Shown here in pieces: positions 23,286 through 34,299 of a DNA stretch of 64,000 bases. Source of the stretch: Boswellia sacra (taxonomy: Eukaryota; Streptophyta; Magnoliopsida; Sapindales; Burseraceae). The position numbers were made by a program, and so were the translations under genes. The notes under the pieces were generated by a model, which saw only the letters and a program-made list of their open reading frames with translations, ran no database searches and had not been told where the DNA came from. Location of the stretch: positions 1-64,000 of the forward strand of contig SNVD02012988.1 of the NCBI GenBank assembly GCA_013180625.2, written 5' to 3'. Numbering within the stretch: position 1 is the first letter of the stretch; each line of letters starts with the position of its first letter.

Positions 23286-24870
23286 GGAAATTTGCAACAC
23301 CTTCTTGGGCTCTCTACCTCGTCGTAAACTAAAAGACCTGGCCAAGAAATATGAACACCTACAACCTAAAGCAATTTCTTGCATTGTTATCTCTTCACCA
23401 GAATTTGCCAAACAAGTAATGAAAAACCGTGACGTTGTTTTTGCGTCAAGGCCTCCAAATCTTGCAGCAACTATATATTGTATTCTGTGATCGTACTGGT
23501 ATAGGCTTTGCACCACATGGTGATTATTGGAGACAACTACGAAAAGAATTTGCGTACTTAAGCTTTTAAGCATCAAACGAGTCCAATTATTCGGGTCAGT
23601 AAGAGAAGAAGAAATTCCCAATCTCGTTGATCAAATTGCATGCTTGGAAAGCAGGATCTGTAACGACCCATCCCCTGCCCGATCTCTCCCAGGCGCACAC
23701 GGGCCCCCTGCCAAGCCACCGGGCCACAGGTACATGGCCGCACACTCCAAGGTATTGTTCGCTCTGGGCCCACTGGCCCGCACGGTTTTGTCCACTGGGT
23801 ATCTACACCCAGTGACGCCTCCCCCACTCGAACCCAAGACCCCAAAGGCTATTGAAGTTCGAAGTGAGTACCATTCGGGCAAGTTTAAAAAGGCGCCTTT
23901 TTATGTAACGACCCATCCCCCGCCTGATCTCTCCCGGGCGCACACGGACCCCCCTGCCCTGCCTCCGGGGTCACAGGTACATGGCCGGACACTCTAAGGT
24001 ATTGTCCGCTCTGGGGCCCACCGGTCCCGCACGGTTTTGTCCACACCCCGAATGATACTCACTTCGAACTGGAATGACCTTTGGGGTCTTGGGTTCGAGT
24101 GGGGGAGGCGTCACACCCGTGTGTAGATACACGGAGTGTGGACAAAACCGTGCGGGACCGGTGGGCCCCAGAGCGGACAATACCTTAGAGTGTCCGGCCA
24201 TGTACCTGTGACCCCGGAGGCAGGGCAGGGGGGTCCGTGTGCGCCCGGGAGAGATCGGGCGGGGGATGGGTCGTTACAGGATCAGTAATTAACCTTACCG
24301 ATAAAGTTTTCTCATCAATGTCTGTAGGCAGCTTTTGGCAAGCAATGCAAAGATCAAGAGTCATTCATATAGGCTGTCAGGGAAATTATCAAATTGTTGG
24401 GATGTTTTGACATTGCCGATCTGTTTCCTTCCATTTAATTATATTTCTCCATTCTATCGGTGGTTTTAAGTCTCAGATGGAGAGGCTGCATCAAAGATTT
24501 CACTAAATACTTGAAAACATTATCACTGAATATAAGGAGTCTGATAAGAGTAAAGGAGACGAAGATTTGGTAGATCTTAAATTTCCCTTAATTAACTACA
24601 GATAACATCTAAGCGATAATAGCTGTAAGTATTTTTGCATAAATTAATCCTAAAAGCCATGTTTATTTTTTATTTATGTTTCTTTAACTTGATCAGCGAG
24701 TGCATGTCTGAAGTCACCACTTACCAGTCACTAGGCTTTTAGTCCTAAAAATTTGTTTACTATTAATTTCATTTACTAATCGATACCCTAACTATTTTTC
24801 AGGACATATTTGTGCTGGCAGTGACACATCTTCTATAATAATAGACTGGGCAATAATTTATCAATAATCT
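23280..24870 (+). pseudogene. Cytochrome P450 (CYP71-type) pseudogene, copy 2, split by an insertion
   Basis: It starts near the proline-rich hinge (IGNLQHLLGSLPRRKLKDLA-like with shifts), continues KYEHLQ, ISCIVISSPEFAKQVMKNRD, VFASRPPNLA, the C-helix and REEEIPNLVDQIA. It is cut at 23658 by a 620-bp insertion and resumes at 24284 with SVINLTDKV-like sequence. A degraded exon 1 end (EDLVDLKFPL) and the start of exon 2 (DIFVLAVTHLL, the I-helix region, near 24803) follow. Homology ends at about 24870. Heme-binding sequence is not found. Confidence 0.8.
23659..24278. mobile_element. GC-rich foldback/TRIM-like insertion (620 bp)
   Basis: The insert starts TGTAACGACCCATCCCC and ends with its inverse, GGGGATGGGTCGTTACA. 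It is flanked by the 5-bp duplication GGATC (23654-23658 and 24279-24283). A third copy of the terminal sequence in direct orientation begins at 23904. The second half (about 23904-24278) is a long near-perfect inverted repeat around a centre near 24090. TG...CA ends with a 5-bp duplication suggest an LTR-type retroelement in miniature whose second terminal repeat is inverted; a foldback DNA element is the alternative. The strongly GC-rich composition contrasts with the P450 sequence around it. Confidence 0.8.
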
Positions 24871-25220
24871 ATAATATACCAGATCACATAATCTTCCCTT
24901 TTTGACTATGTGCTGAAATGTTATTGCATTACCATGATGATTGTCTTTAAGATAAGGAGAGATCGAGTGTACAACGTTGTTATTATTTTTCTGGAAATAA
25001 TTTTGATGTGTACGCATTAGTCTAAGTGAAATAAATAAACATGAGCCTAGTCGAATTAATTCAGTCTTTGTACAAGCTTTCAACTAATTAAAATGATCTA
25101 CAGAAAAAACATGATGTTTAGTACTTTGAGAATTGAGTAAATAATATAATAAGAGGAGATAGCTGTTGGGAGATAGTAATCCACAGTTACGTGCTTCAAA
25201 GACCTATCCCACCAAACCAA

Positions 25221-25226
25221 TATAAA
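25221..25226 (+). promoter_or_regulatory. Candidate TATA box of P450 copy 3
   Basis: TATAAA lies about 120 bp upstream of the P450 ATG at 25342, a plausible distance for a plant core promoter with a short leader. It is a sequence match only. Confidence 0.4.
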
Positions 25227-25341
25227 GGAGTGTGAACACGCTGGCCATGACAGTTAACGCTAACAAGTTGTATAGGGAGTTCACTCTCCTTCTAGCACTC
25301 TCACAAATATTCTCAAAATTGGAAAACTTGCTTTCTCATGC

Positions 25342-27091
25342 ATGGAGTTGGAACTCCCCTCCTCCTCAGAGATCCTTTTCACCTTTCTTCTATTTCTCTT
25401 CATGTTGTGCAAAATAGGGAAGAGTTCGAAAACCAAGAATGAATATTCAAATCTACCTCCAGGGCCACGGAAATTACCTCTCATTGGAAACTTGCACCAG
25501 CTAGTTAGCTCTCTACCACATCGTACACTAGCAGACTTGGCCAAGAAGTATGGTCCTTGTATGCACCTACAACTTGGAGAAATTTCGTGCATTGTCATCT
25601 TATCATCTGAATTCGCCTAAGAAGCGATGCACAACCATGGCGTTACCTTTGCATCAAGGCCTCAAATTCTAGCAGCAGGTATTGTTACTTATGATTACGG
25701 CGATGTAGGCTTTGCTCCGTATGGTGCGTATTGGAGACAACTAAGAAAAATCTGCGTAATGGAGGTCTTAAGCGCAAAAGGAGTCCAATCATTTCAATCA
25801 ATAAGAGAAGAAGAAATTTCCAAGCTCATTAATCATATTGGTTCAAAAGCAGGATCAGTAATCAACCTTAACGATAGAGTAACGTCAACGTCTGATATAA
25901 CTGCAAGGGCAGCCTTCGGCAAAACATGCGAAGATCAACAATCATTCTTCTTTGTCCGTTATATCAGACGTTGTTGGCGTTCTCAAGAAGGTTCTTTGCT
26001 TCTTTTCAGGTTTTAATATTGGGGATCTGTTTCCTTCCGTTAAATTGCTCCCATCTATCAGTGGAATAAGTCTCAATTAGAGAAGCTACACAAAGAAGCT
26101 GACTGAATACTTGAAAACATTATCAATGAACATAAGAAGCGCAAAGTGAGTGAAGAAGACGAAGATCTGGTAGACATTCTTTTGAAAATTCAAGAGCAAG
26201 GTGATCTTGTATTTCCCTTAACTACTGACAGCATCAAAGCAGTAATCTTTGTAAGTTTTACTTGTGGCTTGTACATATAATGTTTGTCCTTGGCTCGACT
26301 TTAACGCATAAATTTAATTAATTATCTCTGTAGGGTTTTCCAATTGGTGAATTGAAAATAAAGAATATTTAAATTAATCCTCAAGAACAATTAAGTTTAT
26401 TTCTTAAGCCCGTGAGAGCATGTTAATTTGGATTGATTTATAAATTCCTTAATTTATTTCAGGATGTCTTTGCTTCTGGCACTGAGTCATCTTCTACCAT
26501 AGTAGATTGGGCAATGGCTGAGTTGGTAAAAAATCCAAGATGGATGAGAAGGGCACAAGCTGAGGTGAGGGAAGTTTTTAATGGAAAAGAGAAGGCAAAT
26601 GAAACGGGCATTAATAAACTCAACTCCTTGAAGCTAGTAATAAAAGAGACTTTGAGATTCCACTCTCTAGGCCCTTTGTTACTTCGCAGAGAAAGTCAAG
26701 AGAGATTTGAGATGAATGGATTCAACATACCTGCCAATAAAAATGTCATGATTAACCAATGGGTGATGGGAAGAGATCCACAATATTGAACTGAACTGAA
26801 CCAGAGATCTTTAATCCTGAGAGATTCCTCGATAGTTCTATTGACTATAAGGGGAATGATTTTGAATTCATTCTGTTTGTTGCTGGAAGGCGGATGTGCC
26901 CAGGAATTTCATTTGGTATGGCGACCGTTGAGATGTTTTAGGCAATGTTGTTGTATCATTTTGATTGAAAGCTTCCTAACGGAATAAAGTACGAAGATTT
27001 AGACATGACCAAGTGCTTTGCCATGGCAGCTAGAAGAAAACATGATCTGTTGGTGATTCCCATTCCATATCATCCACCAACTATTGCATAG
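25342..27091 (+). pseudogene. Cytochrome P450 (CYP71D-like) pseudogene, copy 3, nearly full length
   Basis: The start [20 protein letters not shown] is a hydrophobic ER anchor, followed by the hinge [17 protein letters not shown]. Then come the C-helix (YWRQLRKICVMEVLS), an intron at about 26251-26462 with GT/AG borders, the I-helix (FASGTESSSTIVDWAMAEL), the ExxR motif (KETLRFH), and a heme loop that must be read across a frameshift ([11 protein letters not shown] at about 26885-26920). Lesions are a stop at 25618 (SEFA then TAA), frameshifts near 26000 and after 26787, and a stop before AMLLYHF. The family oxidises terpenoids and related compounds at the ER. This copy cannot make an enzyme. 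Confidence 0.88.
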
Positions 27092-29689
27092 CCTCAAACG
27101 GATCAGCACTACCCACCCTTTTTTCACTCATGTTATAATGTGTAAACAGTTATCAACAAGAGTCATGATAGCTTGCCTTGCTCATTTTAATCTATCATTA
27201 AATACAATAGCAGACTCAATTGTTTGTTTTTATATCTTAAATATAAAATTATAAATAATATATCATATTTATTATCCTAAAAATAAAACCTCAAAGTTTA
27301 TTTTTTCTTAAATAACTTAGAGGAAGGTTTTCCTTTTCTTTTTTTTTTTTGGTTTTCATTTTCATTGCCTTACTATTATTGATAATTTCTTTTGTATGCA
27401 TATTTCGGTTGCACATGGATATATTTTATGTAAAATTGTGTAGTATTGAGTCTAAATTGTTGAAATTAGTTACTAAATCATGAGGATTAGATTCATTATT
27501 CTATATGTAAGTGTATTAAAATGATATCTCAAATTCTTGATAAATTTATGCTCACCAATAAATTACAAACTGAACCGAACCAAACTAAATTAGTTTATTT
27601 TTGTTTGGATTTAAAACAAAAAAAAGTTGTGGGTTGGGTTAGCCTATAACCCATCCAAAATCAAACCATGCACACCCCTACACTTTGGGTCGCAGTTGTA
27701 TGAATGAGTTTGTATTGTATAAAAGTTTGTAAGAATAGTATTACTCAAATATATATGTTTATATTATAGTTTTGGACAACTTTTTTTTTTCACATCAACC
27801 TTAATTGGTAGAGTAGTTTAATGAATTTAGTCATGCAAGTAATTTACACAAGTTTTGCACAGAAAGCACTCAAAAATGAAATAAATATGGCATATGTACA
27901 AGGTAATTGAGAAATGTGGGTAAAGAGAATAAAATTGTCACGAGGCCCTAAGCCCGATTACAGTTGAAAAAGACCAAACACAATTTAAAGTACTATAGGC
28001 TTTGTAGGGTCAAATGGCTTTGATCTAGTAACAGTAGTCGTTTTTCACTTTGTTTCTTCCGAAACGATTACTCATTCTAATTTTTACAATTTTCTATTTA
28101 ATTTAACCGGAAAAACAATTAAATCAATTTATTAATATTTTGTATCAATTACCCAAAATTTCATGAAATTTTGGGTAAAAAAAAATCAAACCGTGAATTA
28201 AATTTCTCGTTATAAGTAAAATTACAAATGAAGGATTCACTTACAACATAAGAATTTTAAGGGTATAAATCGTAGGTATTTTTTAAAAATTTTTTATTAT
28301 TATACAACATATCTAATATTATACTTTTGATGAAAAGGTGAAGGGAGAATTTTTATTTTTATCTTTTCAATTGAATTTTATTGATAATATGCTTTAGATT
28401 TCGAATAAACAATTATAAATTGAATAGATGATGTGGATGACATATAATTGGTTTCTATGTTTATCGTGGATCTGTAACTGTAACGGCTAAATAGCCTTCA
28501 TAGTTACTATTGAGTTTCTAGCTATGAAAGAGGAGAATTTTGGACAAATTATATATGTATAGTACCTATTTTCTCATATATCCAAATCATCATCTCAATT
28601 TATAAGATTTTACATAACTGAAATTTATTAATGGTATAATGCCATAAACTACTCCTATATTTTGAAAAAATTATATGTAAAGTTATCGTTTATAAATGTT
28701 ATCGTTACCTATTCTTATCTTTCAAAAAACTGTCATGAACTATCATTTCGTTAGTTACTAGATGTTAAATATTCATAAACAAGTTAAAATTAAAAGACAA
28801 TGATAGTTATTTTATTATACTTTTTAATAATCATATAAAATATAATTTTAAAACAAAAAAGTCCTTCCCTTCTCTCTTACCATCTCACTTCTCCCCTCTC
28901 TCCCTCTCCTTTCTGCCTTCGTGCTGCCAACAACAATACACCCATCTCCAATCTCACCTCCATCTCCAATGCCTGCCTTCTCTCTCCAATCAAATGCACA
29001 ACATCAAAATCTTACTTCGCCAAAAAAGTTGAAGTAGTTAGGCGAGCTCCAGCACCACCCCAATGGCCGTAGCTTCCATTTGACTTAAAACAGCGAACCT
29101 CAGCAAAGGAGAACAGTTTAGTCCATGTGAATATGGAATTTAATTATTTCTGGGTAGGAAAAATGGAATCTTCATGAATTCTATACCTAGACGAGTTGTA
29201 GAGTTTTGAGAAATTGAATCCTCTTGATGAGGAAGGGTTCCTTAAATTAAAAGAAAATGAGGGAGATAGAGACAGAGAAAATGAGAGAAATAATAGAAGA
29301 AATTGAGGAAGAAATAGTGTCAAATGAGGGGAAGATAATCTTTGTACTAAAAGATCAAAACCAATAATAACCAAGTCTAAAAATAATATAACTAAAGGCT
29401 CCAATTTATAGGACCTTAAAGTACAGTTTTACTAGGAAATAAAATCCCATTAGAAAATAGAATCATAATCGTATTTTAACTAGAAAATATCAAAATAAAT
29501 CGTAGACCAAATAGTAAACTATGAATTAGAAAAATAATCCAATTAGGATTACTCCTAATTTAGGAAGTCAAAATCCTCAATAATCGTCAAAATCACTAGC
29601 ATATTAAAATTCATAAATTCATATCAAAATCCCGAATTTTATTTTTAATTATAATCTAATAGGTCCTACATCACCTTTTCACTATGTTT
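27092..29689. other. AT-rich region without recognisable genes
   Basis: Only short, uninformative frames occur. A stretch around 27560-27690 ends in GCACACCCCTACA, resembling a hAT terminus, but no partner end or duplication was found. A pyrimidine-rich tract lies at 28860-28925. Confidence 0.55.
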
Positions 29690-30096
29690 CAGTGTTAGTT
29701 GATGATATTAATTTAGGAGACAATGGTATTAACGACGATGGAATTGGTGATAGAATAGATGAAGGTACTCAAGTTCCCAATGATGTAGAATCAATTTATA
29801 ACTTGTTAAAAGATTCTGAGCAATAGTTATACCCAGGTTGTAAGTCACTCACCAAGCTTTCTTTCATTGTTCGTTTATTTCACATTAAATGTCTTTAAGG
29901 ATGTAGTGAGAAGTTAGTAATGGTATTACTTAAATTTTTGAACATGTGATCTCCCAAGTTGTTTTATCAAACAAACAAAAAATTATAAGTGACTTGGGAC
30001 TTGGTTACAATAAAATTGATGCATGTCCTAATGATTGGATGATGTATTGGAAAGAGAAAGTCAGAAGATTCTAAGTGTTCAGTATGCGGTGCTTCT
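29690..30096 (+). pseudogene. CACTA transposase (TNPD/TNP2-like) N-terminal fragment
   Basis: Read across shifts, the segment gives LLKDSEQ-LYPGCKSLTKLSFIVRL, F-KLFYQTNKK, LGYNKIDACPNDW and a Cys pair KCSVCGAS. These match the order of conserved blocks in the N-terminal part of plant CACTA transposases (LL-DAE-PLYPGC--FSKLSF, LGLGYNKIDACPNDC, C-VCG). It is cut at 30096 by the LTR of copia element D; any remainder would lie beyond element C, outside the window. Confidence 0.75.
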
Positions 30097-30443
30097 TGTT
30101 AGAGTTCTATGCAAATATTGTGTAGATCATGTGTCCTATTCTTTAGGAATAAGTTATTGACTTTAATTTGGTCATGATTTGGTCACTTCATGTGAGTAAT
30201 CTTAGGGATTAGTTATCCTATTATTTTGCTACAAGTTAGTAGTGATTTAGTGGTAGATCGTGGTCCTATATTCATGGATTAACATTATATTTAGTTGATG
30301 TAATGCCTATATAACGACTTTTTTAGTTTGAATAATATCATCCAGTTATTCACCTTTGTTATGTACGTTGTAACAAACTTCTATTACGTTATTCATAACG
30401 TACGATATCAAAATTTTGCAAATTTGTGTTAAAGTGTGTAACA
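30097..30443 (+). repeat. Element D 5' LTR (347 bp)
   Basis: TG...CA termini, with the LTR end directly before the primer site. The partner LTR lies outside the window, so the length rests on the termini only. Confidence 0.8.
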
Positions 30444-30444
30444 G

Positions 30445-30457
30445 TGGTATCAGAGCT
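30445..30457 (+). other. Primer binding site of element D (initiator tRNA-Met)
   Basis: TGGTATCAGAGCT follows the LTR after one base. This is the standard primer site of plant copia elements. Confidence 0.92.
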
Positions 30458-30540
30458 ATGGTTAGCCAACAAGAGCCACGTGAGGGAGCCATAAGAGAGA
30501 AAAAGTGAGCTTGAGAGTCATTTTTACTGTAGGAGCAGTC

Positions 30541-31125
30541 ATGGCTTCAGAAAATTATGTACAGCCCCAATTCCTTGCTTTGATGGTCATTATGGTCATT
30601 GGAGTATGTTAATAGAGAACTTCTTTAGGTCTAAGGAGTATTGGCAGGCTGTTGCTACTAGAATTGTTGAACCAACAGCTGGAGTTACTTTGACGGATAC
30701 GCAAAAAGCAGAACTTGAGGGGCAGAGGTTGAAGGACCTCAAGGCAAAAAACTATTTGTTCCAAGCTATTGATCACTCGATCTTGGAAACAACCCTTAAC
30801 AAGGATACTTCCAAGCAAATTTGGGACTCTATGAAGAAGAAGTTCCAAGGGATAGCAAGGGCGACGAGTTTACATCTTCAAGCGCTTTGTCCTGAGTTTG
30901 AAGCTCTACAAATGAAGATAGATGAATCAATTATAGATTACATCTCGAGAACGATGACAATTGCAAATAAGCGACCCATCAATGGAGAAAAACTTGATGA
31001 TGCCACCATTGTTGAGAAGATTCTTCGTTCTCTCACATCCAAATTTAATTATGTTATTTGTGTGATTGAAGAATCAAAGGACATTGACACATTGTCAATA
31101 GATGAGTTGCAGAGCTCATTATTGG
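30541..31125 (+). pseudogene. Element D gag (UBN2 family)
   Basis: Translation from MASENYVQP runs off frame after about 20 codons and resumes at 30606 with SMLIENFFRSKEYWQAV. It continues with AKNYLFQAIDHSILETTL, SKQIWDSMKKKFQG, DYISRTMTIANKRPINGEKL and VEKILRSLTSKFNYVICVIE, the UBN2 Gag order of copia elements. The last codons before the break read DELQSSLLV; at 31126 the LTR of element C begins. A small deletion near 30575 and the insertion inactivate it. Confidence 0.85.
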
Positions 31126-32104
31126 TGACACATCCAGAAAAGGATTATCTCTCAAGTATAAGAGTGTCGAAGTAATAAACCTAGTGAGACCAGGGTCGAT
31201 CCACGAGGAACGGGATTTTAGCACTACAAACTATAAGGTAAACAAATATAATACGAATTATTTAAATGAATAACAAGATAATATCAACAAATAAAATTTA
31301 AGATGTTAGGCGGTACTACTGACCATTCAAATGTAAAACAAAACAAAAGGTGGTAAAACCATTCATAGAAATTAGGAGGTAAAACCTACCATAGCAAACG
31401 AAAGAAAAAGTTCATAAGCAATAGACAAGAATACGTAAAATACACAGGTAGAAGAAATTAATACAATAATAATGAAACTAAGGTTAGGGGTTCCGCCCTT
31501 GATATATCAAATAAAGATAAGTAAACCAATTATAACTCAATTGGAATCCACACACCAAGGAGGTTCCAATTGGAAGGTACGTCATTTAAGCCCATTTTAG
31601 TTATATGAATCATATTTGTTTCATCACCAATATTTATACCACTTCTTGTAAATGGGTTCAAGCATCCAATGTGCCAATCACCATATATGTCTACAACAAA
31701 TTAAGGTTCCTAACTAGACTTGTGTTAGCAAGGAAGAACTATACAACATCTAGAAAGGATCTAAGCATTTGATGTGCCAAGGATTGTCTACAATGGATCA
31801 AGACCTTCACTTTATGAGTGGTGTCAAGATTGATTAGAGAAATAAATATAAATCATATAAGATAAATACAAAAGATTATGATTATAAAGCATACGTCAAG
31901 GGTTAGAAAATCCTTATTCTCATATCAATGGTTTCACCCTTTCACCTTAGCAAAAAAAAATTTAGCAAAACATTTTAATAGAAAGAAAACAAATTGAAAG
32001 AAAAAGAAAATTCATTAATAACATTAAAACACAAGAGAGAAAAACACAATAACAAGAGATCCCAGCTAAGGCTAAGATGAACTAATGGGTCACAAGGCAC
32101 CTCT
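31126..32104 (-). repeat. Element C 3' LTR, outer part
   Basis: It starts TGACACATCC, the reverse complement of the LTR end GATGTGTCA of element A, and follows that LTR backwards through the GATATATCAA and CAAATGTAAAAC blocks to GCACCTCT, where CACTA E1 begins. The rest is at 51406-51960. Confidence 0.88.
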
Positions 32105-32930
32105 CACTATAAGAAAAAAACAAATATTTGACTGTTTTTAGCCGTCAAATATGATAATATTTGACGGCTATTATGTGTCATATATGTCACCGTCAAATAT
32201 GATAATAATTGACCGTTGGCCAAACCGTCAAATATTCACTATAGCATTATTTGACTCTTACAAAATAGTCAAATTTGTATATCTTTGAATTCAAATTTTT
32301 AGTATTATTTGACGGTTTATTGAAGAAATATTTGACAAACCGTCAAATATGACAAAATTAATAGTCAAAATTTTTAAATTATTGTTAATAATATTTGACT
32401 GCTTTTAACCGTCAAGTATTTTACAGTAACTGTTAAATATTATGAAACGATCAAATTTTTTTCATATTTGATTGCTTTTGACCGTCAAATATGTGAGCAT
32501 AGAATAATATTTGACTCTTTTTTAACAAACAAATATTATTGCTTTAATACTTGACCGTTTGGATACTGTCAAATATGACAAATATTTTGGCTCCTATTTG
32601 ACTCTTTACGGTCAAATTTTTTTCATATTTGATTGCTTTTGACCGTCAAGTATGTGAGCATATAATAATATTTGACTCTTTTTTGACAGACAAATATTAT
32701 TGCTTCAATACTTGACCGTTTGGATACTATCAAGTTGGACAATATTATTGGCGCATATTTGACCGTCAAATATTTGACTATTTATTATACTTGTCGGTTT
32801 GGATACTGGCAAGTATGACAGAACTCATATTTGACTTATTATGTCAAATATTACCCAATTTTTAGCTCATATTTGACTGTTTATTAATAGATACCGTCAA
32901 GTATGACAGAACTCGTATTTGAACAGTAAA
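32105..32930. repeat. E1 left subterminal repeats
   Basis: Dozens of direct and inverted copies of TTTGACGGT/ACCGTCAAATA are spread over about 800 bp. The right end (about 51280-51402) has a shorter set. Such motifs are the binding sites for the CACTA accessory protein. From 32940 to 33820 no gene is seen. Confidence 0.88.
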
Positions 32931-34299
32931 GTATGCATATATATATTTATAAATATTTTTCAAAAAAATTATTTATATTATATAATCTTTCTTGAAAACA
33001 CAATACAAATAGAATTGGTTGAATGGTTAAAACACAATTATTGAACTCAATTCTATTAAAGAGAAAAAGGGTCTGAATCCCACTTGATGCATTTTAGTTA
33101 ATAACTACCATGTATAATTAAGCACATATCCTAACTTGTTGATAATTTAGTGGGAATGAAGCTAAGTAAACAAATGGAAATAAGCAAGTGATTAAGGCAT
33201 ATGTACAATTGAGCACACGTCATAACGAGTTGACAACAATTTAGTCTGAGTGAAGCAGTAAACAAATGGAAATAAAAGAGTACATAGAGAGTTAGTATGT
33301 ATCATAATATGACCCGATAAATCGCATAATCAGTACATAGAGAGTTAGGTACTGGGTCCACTGTTGTTTCATCTTTACATAGAATTTATATAGATCTTAT
33401 ATTTCATATCAAATACATAAATAAATAAATTAAATGTCCGATGCATCATAAAATCAACTTCTCTGCAGCAATAGAAAATTCTCAAGACTAGAAAATCCAT
33501 ATGCATGTGATCTAATCCCTGGTAACAATAATTTTATAAAAAGAAAACTGAAGGTTTAAGTCATAAGTATCTTAATTTCTTCAATGACCATGCTATGGAA
33601 ATTCCAATTCCAAACAATAACCGATTTTATTCCTTCTTATTCCAAATATCCCATTACCTTCTCCCCCACCCACAAATAAATAAACAAAAAAAAGGACAAA
33701 AAGGGGCTCCAATGTACAGAATTGACAATCGCACCAATGTTTCACATACATATTTCCAACAAACAAATAAGCTTGACAACATATAAGATGTTTTATATTA
33801 TATTGATTAAACATTATTACCTTCCATCCTCAAGAAGTGATCCTTCCCATATTGAGCATAAACAGGAACCATCAGAATGAGTCCAATCAAGAACTTTTGC
33901 TTCTGAAATCAAACATCAACAAAAGGAAAAAATTAATTGAAATAGAAACAGTTTATACTTTAACTAGAAAAATTATACAAGATAGTACAAAGCCATTTTA
34001 ACAACAGCAGCAATAGGTGAGTACTATGAGTGAAAAATAAACATATAAAAGCATAATTATATAAAGGATAACCAAACTTCAAAATAGAGAAAATAAGCAT
34101 GAACCTCGGGCTGATTATAACCAGCTAAATGTTCGAAGATAAGATACATCGAGAGAACAATAGCAACAACAATGCATATGCCACTACAAGAAAATGGACA
34201 ATTAAAAACCAAAATTTGTGCAACTAGTGAAAATTAGTTACGAAATAATATATATAGCATCTAAAATCATTTTAGTTACTAATAATAGGCTAAAATTTT

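Larger units (their letters stand above)
30097..31125 (+). mobile_element. Copia LTR retrotransposon D, 5' part
   Basis: A 5' LTR (30097-30443) starts TGTTAGAGTTC and ends GTGTAACA. It is followed by the classic copia primer site and a gag with a UBN2 domain. The element is interrupted at 31125/31126 by gypsy element C and should continue beyond the right edge of the window. CTTCT (30092-30096) is its expected left duplication. Confidence 0.88.

Noticed and set aside
23527..24201. Several open frames in the GC-rich insert
   Set aside because: GC-rich sequence has few stops; the frames occur on both strands, cross the insertion border and match no family.
27560..27690. Possible hAT end (GCACACCCCTACA)
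   Set aside because: No matching opposite end or 8-bp duplication was found.
29144..29404. Leucine-rich 86-codon frame on the minus strand
   Set aside because: Low-complexity AT/GA-rich DNA; no start context, no homology.
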